Made by a program: the position numbers and the translations under genes. The notes below the pieces were generated by a model. It saw only the letters and a program-made list of their open reading frames with translations, made no database searches and was not told the origin of the DNA. DNA of 64,000 bases, from positions 124,001-188,000 of the forward strand of contig JBEKIF010000001.1 of the NCBI GenBank assembly GCA_050011895.1. The letters are read 5' to 3'. The stretch is from DATBGO01 sp050011895 (GTDB lineage: Bacteria > Actinomycetota > Actinomycetes > Streptosporangiales > Streptosporangiaceae). Every line of letters begins with the position of its first letter. The stretch's first letter is position 1. Positions 7,401-12,835 of the stretch are shown in pieces.

Positions 7401-10244
7401 CGTGATGATCAGCTCGGTGATCTGCTGGAACCGCTGCACGTCGAAGGTGTCGTCATCGCGCAGGAATTTGAGCAGGTTGATGCTGGCCAGATTGCACGAG
7501 GAATTGTCGAGGTGGACGTATTCGCTACAATTGGCTACCACGGTGCCGCCGACGATGTAGGAATGGTTCCGCGGCTCGGTGAGGTTGTAAGTAGTCTCGA
7601 AACCCTTCGACTCGCGGCTGACAAAATGGACTGTGCGGTCGGCCTTGCGGAACTCCGCGTGCTCGATGAGGTCAACCAGCTTGGCCTGCTTGCCGGACAG
7701 ACTGAAGCCGATTACCCGGTGGAACTCCCGGATGGCGCCGGCGCTAATGCGGAGATCGTAGAACGGACCGTCGGAGTCGTAGCTGACCTCGGTGCCGTTC
7801 TTCCTGGTGTAATGGAATGATGCCTTCTTGCTCTGGCACGTCACATATATGCGCGAACCAATGCCCAGCGAGGCGAGCAGCTCCTGGACCCCGATCAGCA
7901 GCTCCTCCGAACGGCTTGCCAGGCCCACGTACCCGGTCTCGTTGACTTCCCGGCGCACGACGCAGCCGTCCGCGTCGAACAGCCCGCGCAGGAACGCGGT
8001 CAGCGCCTCCTCCGGCGCCTCGAAGACCGCACCTGGGACAGTCTTATGCGCCGCGCGCTCACCGGTAACGCCCAGCCCGGCGAGGAACGCGCCGAAGGCG
8101 CGCCGGGTCGCCCGGAGCTGGAGCGTCCCGTTGGCCTGGACGCTGGGCTTGCTCTCAAAGCCGGTGATCTTCGTCAGCAGCGCGCGGTGGCGCGGGAGCA
8201 CGGCTTCCTGCTCCTCGGGCGTGCCATACACCGTGACGGCAGTGGCGTCCCTGGTGTCCACACAGCCGTCGCCGGTCAGCCAGCCCAGGTAATGCGCGAA
8301 ATCCTCGTCCCACTTCTCGGGCAGGTTCAGCTGCCTGCGTGACCGCTCGTAGAGCGCCATCCCAAGCGCCTCGGCCGGGATGTACGGGCTGGCCAACGGG
8401 CGCGGCGCGTACCGGACGGACCTGACCACCCGGTCCTGCGGGGTCAGGTCACTTGCCTGCACCCAGCCGCGGTTGGCGGTCCAGATCCGGTGGCCGGGCG
8501 TACACCGCAGCCGCGAGCGGTCGGAGAATCTGAGCTCTACGATCTCGTTGCGCCCGGTAACCAGGTACCGGGTGGGCGTGGTGGCGGTGATGCGGTCCCG
8601 GGGGTCGTCCGCGGCCGTCACGTCATTGGTGTAAACGGCGAAGCTCTCTTCGTCGGCCGCCCGCCGAACCAGATCGCCGATCGGAATCAGTCCCTTATCG
8701 GTGACCACCCGCTGGTCGGCGGGGAAGCACGGGTTACTCGCGGTGATCCGTCCCGATTCCGGGGTGGTATGCCAGTCGTTGATGGTGTTGTCGTACTGGA
8801 TTCCGGGATCCGCGCATTCCCAGGCGGCCTTCGCCATCTTGCCGAACAGCTCCCGCGCGTCGACCCGTTCTACCGGCTCGCCGGTCCGGCGGGCGGCCAG
8901 GTCGAACGAGCCGCCGTCCTCGACCGCGCGCATGAACTCGTCGGAGACCCGCACCGAGTTGTTGGCATTCTGGTACTGGACGCTGGCAATATCCTTGCCG
9001 CCCAGGTCCATGTCGAAGCCGCCGTCGCGGAGGACCCGGATCTTCTCCTCCTCGCGCGCCTTGGTCTCGATGAACTCCTCGACGTCCGGATGATCCACGT
9101 CGAGGACGACCATCTTCGCTGCGCGCCGGGTGGCCCCGCCCGATTTGATCGTGCCCGCCGACGCGTCCGCGCCGCGCATGAACGAGACCGGCCCGCTGGC
9201 CGTGCCGCCCGACGACAGCAGCTCCTTGCTGGAACGGATGCGCGACAGGTTGACCCCGGCGCCAGAGCCGCCCTTGAAGATCAGGCCCTCTTCCCGGTAC
9301 CACTCCAGGATCGAGTCCATGGTGTCGTCGACGGCCAGGATGAAGCAGTTGTGCACGCGCAGGCTGCCGGACAGGTACTCTCCGCTCTCGGTCTGGATGT
9401 CGTAGACCTCCAGCGGGCCGAGCCGCTCCACCTTGGTGACCTCGGCCAGGCTGCGGTCCGAGCCGCCGACGTCCGGCACGACGTGCAGCAGCGAGTCGCC
9501 GGGCCGGACGAAACCGGCCACCGTGAACTCCCCCGCAACCAGGTCGGCCGCGCGCCAGACCAGATGATCCGCCGTGACGTCGAGCGTGATGCCCGCCCTG
9601 GTATGCAGGCGGAGCACGTCCTTGATTCCGTTGGCCTTGACCGCCACGATCCGGGTCGCGCCGTGGGCATCGTGCACCTTGTGGCCGATCGCGCGGTCGG
9701 CCACCAGCTTGCCGATCGGAACCTCTCCCGCCGGGGTGCTGACCAGCGCGTCATACGGCTGGCAGGCGGAAACCTGCTGCGGCGACGACGTTCCCACGTT
9801 GAACCAGACCGGGGAGTTGAAGGCGAAGATCTGGTGCAGCAGCGCGTAGGTCAGCTCGTGGTCGAAGATCTCCGCCTCCTCGGCGGTACGGAAGTAGCCG
9901 TTCGCCCGGCCGGCCGCCCGGTACGTGCCCACCACGCGGTCGATCAGCTGCTTGAGGGTCCACTCCCGCTGCGGGGTGCCCACGGCACCGCGGAAGTACT
10001 TGGTGGTCACGATGTTGGCGGCGTTGACCGACCAGAAGTCGGGGAACTCCACGCCATGCTGCTCGAAGTTGACCGAGCCGTCCCGCCAGTTGGTCATGAC
10101 GACGTCCCGGCGCTCCCAGGTCACCTCGTCGTAGGGATGGACGCCCTCGCGAGTATGGATACGGCGCACGGCGAGGCCCCGATGCGCGCCTTTGCCGTGC
10201 CGCGCGCCATCCTGCGCAGCAGGTCCGCTCGCCGTCTCGGTCAT
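4443..10244 (-). CDS. nrdJ: vitamin B12-dependent (class II) ribonucleotide reductase with three inteins
   Basis: The precursor has 1933 residues; removing three inteins (residues 161-299, 506-905, 1203-1641) leaves a 955-residue extein, the normal NrdJ length. NrdJ reduces ribonucleotides to deoxyribonucleotides using adenosylcobalamin. The extein shows SACFILAVDD, the finger-loop motif NPCSE with the radical cysteine, LAPTGTIG for phosphate binding, and a cysteine-rich C-terminal tail (CLTC...CYVCEGCG...GC) for redox shuttling or zinc. The ATG was chosen because an AAGGGG ribosome-binding site precedes it; the frame extends 55 codons further without support. All three splice junctions rebuild uninterrupted conserved NrdJ sequence, so splicing is probably active. 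nrdR lies just upstream. Confidence 0.97.
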   Translation of the reverse strand: MTETASGPAAQDGARHGKGAHRGLAVRRIHTREGVHPYDEVTWERRDVVMTNWRDGSVNFEQHGVEFPDFWSVNAANIVTTKYFRGAVGTPQREWTLKQLIDRVVGTYRAAGRANGYFRTAEEAEIFDHELTYALLHQIFAFNSPVWFNVGTSSPQQVSACQPYDALVSTPAGEVPIGKLVADRAIGHKVHDAHGATRIVAVKANGIKDVLRLHTRAGITLDVTADHLVWRAADLVAGEFTVAGFVRPGDSLLHVVPDVGGSDRSLAEVTKVERLGPLEVYDIQTESGEYLSGSLRVHNCFILAVDDTMDSILEWYREEGLIFKGGSGAGVNLSRIRSSKELLSSGGTASGPVSFMRGADASAGTIKSGGATRRAAKMVVLDVDHPDVEEFIETKAREEEKIRVLRDGGFDMDLGGKDIASVQYQNANNSVRVSDEFMRAVEDGGSFDLAARRTGEPVERVDARELFGKMAKAAWECADPGIQYDNTINDWHTTPESGRITASNPCFPADQRVVTDKGLIPIGDLVRRAADEESFAVYTNDVTAADDPRDRITATTPTRYLVTGRNEIVELRFSDRSRLRCTPGHRIWTANRGWVQASDLTPQDRVVRSVRYAPRPLASPYIPAEALGMALYERSRRQLNLPEKWDEDFAHYLGWLTGDGCVDTRDATAVTVYGTPEEQEAVLPRHRALLTKITGFESKPSVQANGTLQLRATRRAFGAFLAGLGVTGERAAHKTVPGAVFEAPEEALTAFLRGLFDADGCVVRREVNETGYVGLASRSEELLIGVQELLASLGIGSRIYVTCQSKKASFHYTRKNGTEVSYDSDGPFYDLRISAGAIREFHRVIGFSLSGKQAKLVDLIEHAEFRKADRTVHFVSRESKGFETTYNLTEPRNHSYIVGGTVVANCSEYVHLDNSSCNLASINLLKFLRDDDTFDVQRFQQITELIITAMDISICFADFPTEKITATTRAYRQLGIGYANLGALLMATGHAYDSDGGRAIAAGITSLMTGTAYRRSAELAAAVGAYDGYARNAVAHKRVMAKHADASREIKALGGMDAPIIAAANSAWADCLKLGEAAGYRNAQSSLLAPTGTIGLMMDCDTTGVEPDLALVKFKKLVGGGSMQIVNQTVPRALKNLGYQPEQAEAIIEYIAEHGHVIDAPGLRPEHYEVFDCAMGERAISPMGHVRMMAAIQPALSGAISKCVTGETLVASAEGLIRIGSLHQGEAEDSFREEHLVISSLDGDRKTDAFYYGGTRLVRRVTLRSGHSVTGTHPHRLLVAGTGGLEWKALGEIEKGDAVALQYGAELWSATPASLRHITVSALHGNQKTVSLPTEMTEELAFLLGAYAAEGHTTRSTWTISITNSVPEVLERVRQAWQDLFGLRARVFADPGKCPQVTIASKTVVEFFEALGCGARAAQKRIPDAVLRSPREMVLAFLRGLALDAYVTYGAAPKWAICLDSTRLLDELQAVMTNLGVLHSRVTKHNTEYDKDYGEVYAAGLQGQLMASLVPFLEPEKAARAAEYLRRDCGAGTADVVPGITGRELYELIPLGRRGVEHGRSWRTDFAFLRDPRTQQVTRRSLERVSTLPGVELPAWLRQVVDGNLHFSPVESVADAADAEVYDLSVPTTHAFVANGIVNHNTVNLPESATIEDVEKIYFEGWKLGLKALAIYRDNCKVGQPLSVSKRAPAHAEQAAEPAAPHEVRPVRRRLPRQRSATVTRFAVSGAEGYMTASSYADDGVGEVFLKLGKQGSTLAGVMDAFSIAISVGLQYGIPLESYVAKFTNMRFEPAGITDDPDIRIASSVMDYIFRRLALDHLPYDQRAEIGILSASERSAQLAGEDPAVVPDQPDPVEMAQSVPVEKASRWQQREDRNPERDSPDDSPAPPHSSTELIESHQRRSADAPLCLTCGTKMRPAGSCYVCEGCGSTSGCS
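5322..6638 (-). other. NrdJ intein 3 (439 aa, degenerate LAGLIDADG endonuclease)
   Basis: Residues 1203-1641 of the precursor. It starts CVTGETLVASAEGLIRIG, has block B GTHPHRLLV, endonuclease motifs LLGAYAAEG (near 1343) and LRGLALDAY (near 1438), and ends HAFVANGIVNHN before Thr+1. The second endonuclease motif lacks the usual DADG acidic pattern, suggesting homing activity is weakened or lost while splicing motifs stay intact. Ligation restores LSGAISK-TVNLPES, a conserved substrate-binding segment. Confidence 0.93.
7530..8729 (-). other. NrdJ intein 2 (400 aa, LAGLIDADG endonuclease)
   Basis: Residues 506-905 of the precursor. It starts CFPADQRVVTDKGLIPIGDL, has block B CTPGHRIWT, two LAGLIDADG-type motifs (LGWLTGDG near residue 653 and LRGLFDADG near 752) and ends NHSYIVGGTVVAN before Cys+1. 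Both endonuclease motifs keep an acidic residue, so homing activity could remain. The ligated product is TASNP-CSEYVHLDNSS; the +1 Cys is the thiyl-radical cysteine of the conserved NPCSE loop. Confidence 0.95.
9348..9764 (-). other. NrdJ intein 1 (mini-intein, 139 aa)
   Basis: Residues 161-299 of the precursor. It begins with Cys in CQPYDALVSTPAGEVPIG (block A), has block B-like TADHLVW with the conserved His, and ends LRVHN followed by Cys+1. No LAGLIDADG motif is present, so it is a splicing-only mini-intein. Ligation yields QQVSA-CFILAVDD; the +1 Cys corresponds by position to the redox-active N-terminal cysteine of the RNR active site. Confidence 0.93.
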
Positions 10245-10296
10245 GTTTTCCCCCTTCAGGATCCGCGTGGACCCGTCGCGGGCCCTCGCCGGGCCC

Positions 10297-10357
10297 TGTC
10301 CCGATGTGTTTGCTGTCCCGATGTGTTTGCTGTGCCGTGTTTGCTGTGCCGTGTTCG
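10297..10357. repeat. short tandem repeat between nrdR and nrdJ
   Basis: The 17-bp unit TGTCCCGATGTGTTTGC occurs twice in tandem, followed by two shorter variants beginning TGTGCCGTGTT. The repeat occupies about half of the nrdR-nrdJ spacer and has no recognised regulatory role. Confidence 0.8.
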
Positions 10358-10371
10358 TTGTGGCGCCCGGC

Positions 10372-10989
10372 TCACCGGGCAGATACGCCCTGCTCACGCT
10401 GCACGCCATGCGCCCCGGCGTTCACTGGCGGTGGCCCGGTGGCCGCTGGCTGCCCGGCGGCCGCTGGCTGCCCGGCGGCCGCTGGCTGCGGCCCCACTTC
10501 CGGCCGGGGCTGGCCGCCGGAATAACCGGGACGCCAGGAGTCCAGGTGCTCCGAGCGCAGCGTGGCTATCTCTGCCTCGAAGTCCGCCAGCGATTCGAAT
10601 CCCCGGTATACAGAGGCGAACCGCAGGTAGGCGACCTCATCAAGATCGCGAAGCGGCCCGAGGATAGCCAGGCCAACCTCATGCGAGGGGACCTCGCCGC
10701 TGCCGCGGCCGCGGATGGTGTCCTCCACCCGCTGGGCCAGGATCGCGAGCTGGTCTTCAGTCGCAGGCCTGCCCTGGCAGGCACGCCGCACGCCATTGAC
10801 GATCTTGTCCCGGTTGAACGGCTCGGTGACGCCGCTGCGCTTGGCCACCATCAGGATGACTGTCTCCTGGGTAGTGAACCGGCGCCCGCACGCCTGGCAC
10901 GACCTGCGGCGGCGGATCGCGGCACCATCTTCAGCGGTCCTGCTGTCGATCACCCGGCTATCCGGGTGCCTGCAGTACGGGCAGTACAC
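10372..10989 (-). CDS. nrdR: transcriptional repressor NrdR of ribonucleotide reductase genes
   Basis: A 205-residue protein starting at a GTG preceded by GGGAGGTGG. The N-terminus has the NrdR zinc ribbon (Cys3, Cys6, Cys31, Cys34; YCPYCRHPDSRVIDSR) and then the ATP-cone (VAKRSGVTEPFNRDKI...). NrdR senses ATP/dATP and represses RNR operons through paired NrdR boxes. After residue 155 it has an extra tail of QPAAAG repeats not found in ordinary NrdR proteins of about 150-170 aa; the tail DNA is an 18-bp tandem repeat. It lies directly upstream of nrdJ and probably shares its transcript. Confidence 0.96.
   Translation of the reverse strand: MYCPYCRHPDSRVIDSRTAEDGAAIRRRRSCQACGRRFTTQETVILMVAKRSGVTEPFNRDKIVNGVRRACQGRPATEDQLAILAQRVEDTIRGRGSGEVPSHEVGLAILGPLRDLDEVAYLRFASVYRGFESLADFEAEIATLRSEHLDSWRPGYSGGQPRPEVGPQPAAAGQPAAAGQPAATGPPPVNAGAHGVQREQGVSAR
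10441..10492. repeat. 18-bp tandem repeat inside the nrdR 3' end
   Basis: The unit GGCCGCTGGCTGCCCGGC repeats nearly three times in frame and encodes the QPAAAG repeats of the NrdR C-terminal tail. Confidence 0.85.
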
Positions 10990-11031
10990 GCGACCACCTC
11001 CCCTCGTCGAGAGATCCCCGGGCCCTTCCGA

Positions 11032-11079
11032 GCACAACCTATAGAAAAACTACAGCGATGTAACTACTAGATATTGTGG
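11032..11079 (-). promoter_or_regulatory. putative tandem NrdR boxes and promoter of nrdR-nrdJ
   Basis: Two partial matches to the known NrdR-box pattern (ACACWATATATWGTGT) lie 32 bp apart: 11064-11079 (CTACTAGATATTGTGG, about 12/16) and 11032-11047 (GCACAACCTATAGAAA, about 10/16). Spacing of three helical turns is characteristic of NrdR operators. On the minus strand TTACAT and TAGGTT, 16 bp apart, could be the promoter, placing the boxes over it. This predicts autorepression. Confidence 0.6.
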
Positions 11080-11206
11080 TTCAGTCGGCGGCAAGACGCA
11101 AGCTCTGCCGGTAACTTCGCTGGATCCGCTGCCGCCGGCAGCAAGCCAGTGGTCGCCGACCAGCCCCGGGACCCGTGGACCCCGCGCTGCGCCCGGCGTG
11201 TCGCGA

Positions 11207-11794
11207 TCAGCTCTTCGGCACCCACAGCTGTTGCCCCGCGTGGATAGTGGCACCGCCCAGCGCGTTGGCCTGGACGATCTGCTGGATAACAAGCCGCGGG
11301 TCCGCCGACGGCTCCGCAGCCGATGCGATCGACCACAGGGTCTGGCCGGGCTGGACCACGACCTGCGTGAGGCCCTGATAGACCGACCTGGCCGGCAGGC
11401 CGCGATCCGATGCCGCCGCGCCGCCCGCCGCAGCCAGCCAGATCAGCGCCACCGCCGCAGCGGACACCACGATCGCGAACCAGGTAATGACGAGGCGCCC
11501 CCGCCGGGTGAGCCGCACGCCGTTCCGCGCGGCCCGGTGGCCTTCCGTCTCGATGGCCCGCACCCTGGTCATCCGCGATTCCCTGACCTGGAGCCCCCGC
11601 ACCTGAACCCGGACCCGGACGGCTGGCCGCGACCGCGGGCCAGCCGTCGCCGCCGGCCGGCCTCGCGACGCGTGCCCGGTTTCCCATCCGGCGCCGTCGC
11701 CCGGCGCCGAGCTGGCGGCACGCGGCCTCGGCACGGCGATCTGATGGTCAGCCCCGGCCGCCTGCTGTGCATCCGCTGCGCTCATCACGCTCAC
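11207..11794 (-). CDS. LysM-domain membrane-anchored cell-wall-binding protein
   Basis: A 195-residue protein. The GTG start at 11794 was chosen because GAGGAGG precedes it by 5 nt; an ATG lies three codons inside. An Arg/Ala/Pro-rich cytoplasmic N-terminus is followed by one membrane segment (LVITWFAIVVSAAAVALIWLAA) and a C-terminal LysM domain of about 45 residues (VVVQPGQTLWSIASAAEP...IVQANALGGATIHAGQQLWVP), which binds peptidoglycan. A LysM gene between lexA and nrdR is common in actinobacteria. It is divergent from lexA and shares the regulatory region holding LexA-type sites. Confidence 0.88.
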   Translation of the reverse strand: MSVMSAADAQQAAGADHQIAVPRPRAASSAPGDGAGWETGHASRGRPAATAGPRSRPAVRVRVQVRGLQVRESRMTRVRAIETEGHRAARNGVRLTRRGRLVITWFAIVVSAAAVALIWLAAAGGAAASDRGLPARSVYQGLTQVVVQPGQTLWSIASAAEPSADPRLVIQQIVQANALGGATIHAGQQLWVPKS

Positions 11795-11841
11795 GCCGGC
11801 CTCCTCAGACGAATGACAGTTCGATCGCTCTTTCGTTCTAT

Positions 11842-11871
11842 CGTACTTCCGTTCGATCGAACGAAAGTACG
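11842..11871. promoter_or_regulatory. 30-bp inverted repeat with two LexA-like half boxes (lysM-lexA intergenic)
   Basis: The two 15-nt arms (CGTACTTCCGTTCGA and TCGAACGAAAGTACG) are complementary at 14 of 15 positions around a perfect CGTTCGATCGAACG core. Each arm also contains a CGAAC-N4-GTACG element, one base from the actinobacterial LexA pattern CGAAC-N4-GTTCG. It may be an accessory LexA site or the operator of another regulator. Confidence 0.55.
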
Positions 11872-11911
11872 GTACAGTTCTACCGCAAGGCTCCGACATT
11901 TTCGGCGGCGG

Positions 11912-11927
11912 TCGAACAGATGTTTGA
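11912..11927. promoter_or_regulatory. LexA SOS box upstream of lexA
   Basis: TCGAACAGATGTTTGA matches the mycobacterial/actinobacterial SOS box (TCGAAC-N4-GTTCGA) at 11 of 12 fixed positions and closely resembles boxes known upstream of mycobacterial lexA. It lies 60 bp before the lexA start, consistent with autorepression. Confidence 0.85.
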
Positions 11928-11986
11928 GATCCGCTGCGGAAAGCGCTACCGTCAGCGTTGACCATGACCACCGAGCCGGAGGCCCG

Positions 11987-12799
11987 ATGATGAACAGCAC
12001 GAACGAGGACGGGAGGAGACGGGGGGTCTCAACCGAGGCAGGCGCCGAAGCGCCCGCCGGCCAACTGCCCAAGGGGAGGCCGGGCAGGAAGCCGAAGGGC
12101 AGTGTGCCCGCGATTGTCACCGAATTGCCAGACCATCCTGACCCGGGCCATGTGCTGACCTGGCGGCAGCGCAAGGTGCTCCAGGTGATCCGCGACTCGG
12201 TGCAGCGGCGCGGCTACCCGCCCTCGATGCGCGAGATCGGCGAGGCCGTCGGCCTGACGAGCACCTCTAGCGTCTCCTATCAGCTCTCCACGCTGCAGAG
12301 CAAGGGCTACCTGCGCCGTGACGCGGGCCGCCCGCGCACCGTCGAGGTGCGGCTGCCGGGCCATCCGGCGATCCGGCCGGAGCCCGGCACTGACGATGAC
12401 GCACCGATGAACATCACCTCGCAGGAGGCCGCATACGTTCCTCTGGTGGGCCGGATCGCGGCCGGCGGTCCGATCCTGGCCGAAGAGGCCGTGGAGGATG
12501 TCTTCCCGCTACCCAGGCAGATCGTCGGCGAGGGGACCCTGTTCCTGCTGAAGGTGGTTGGCGACTCGATGATCAACGCGGCGATCGCGGACGGCGACTG
12601 GGTGGTGGTACGCCAGCAGCCCGTCGCCGAGAACGGCGACATCGTGGCCGCGATGATCGACGGCGAGGCGACGGTCAAGACGTTCAAGCGGTCCGACAGC
12701 CACGTCTGGCTGATGCCGCACAACCCTGCGTACACCCCGATCCCTGGTGACGACGCGGCGATCCTCGGACGGGTGGTGGCAGTTCTCCGGCGCGTCTGA
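11987..12799 (+). CDS. lexA: SOS-response repressor LexA
   Basis: A 270-residue protein; the first of two consecutive ATGs is used, 4 nt after GGAGG (the second ATG is equally possible). An N-terminal winged helix (LTWRQRKVLQVIRDSVQRRG, SMREIGEAVGLTSTSSVSYQL) is followed by the self-cleavage site Ala159-Gly160 (RIAAGGP) and the catalytic pair Ser194 (GDSM) and Lys231 (ATVKTF). RecA-stimulated cleavage derepresses DNA-repair genes. The basic N-terminal extension (KGRPGRKPKG) is frequent in actinobacterial LexA. A good SOS box lies upstream. Confidence 0.97.
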   Translation: MMNSTNEDGRRRGVSTEAGAEAPAGQLPKGRPGRKPKGSVPAIVTELPDHPDPGHVLTWRQRKVLQVIRDSVQRRGYPPSMREIGEAVGLTSTSSVSYQLSTLQSKGYLRRDAGRPRTVEVRLPGHPAIRPEPGTDDDAPMNITSQEAAYVPLVGRIAAGGPILAEEAVEDVFPLPRQIVGEGTLFLLKVVGDSMINAAIADGDWVVVRQQPVAENGDIVAAMIDGEATVKTFKRSDSHVWLMPHNPAYTPIPGDDAAILGRVVAVLRRV

Positions 12800-12835
12800 G
12801 CTAGCTGCGAGGCACTGCGGCGCAAGGAAGCGCGG

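Noticed and set aside
8490..10667. Very long plus-strand open frame antisense to nrdJ (and similar antisense frames opposite leuS, the PKS and 3HCDH).
   Set aside because: High third-position G+C removes stops from the opposite strand; the translations are Arg/Pro/Ala/Gly-rich without domains, while the minus strand encodes NrdJ with clear motifs.
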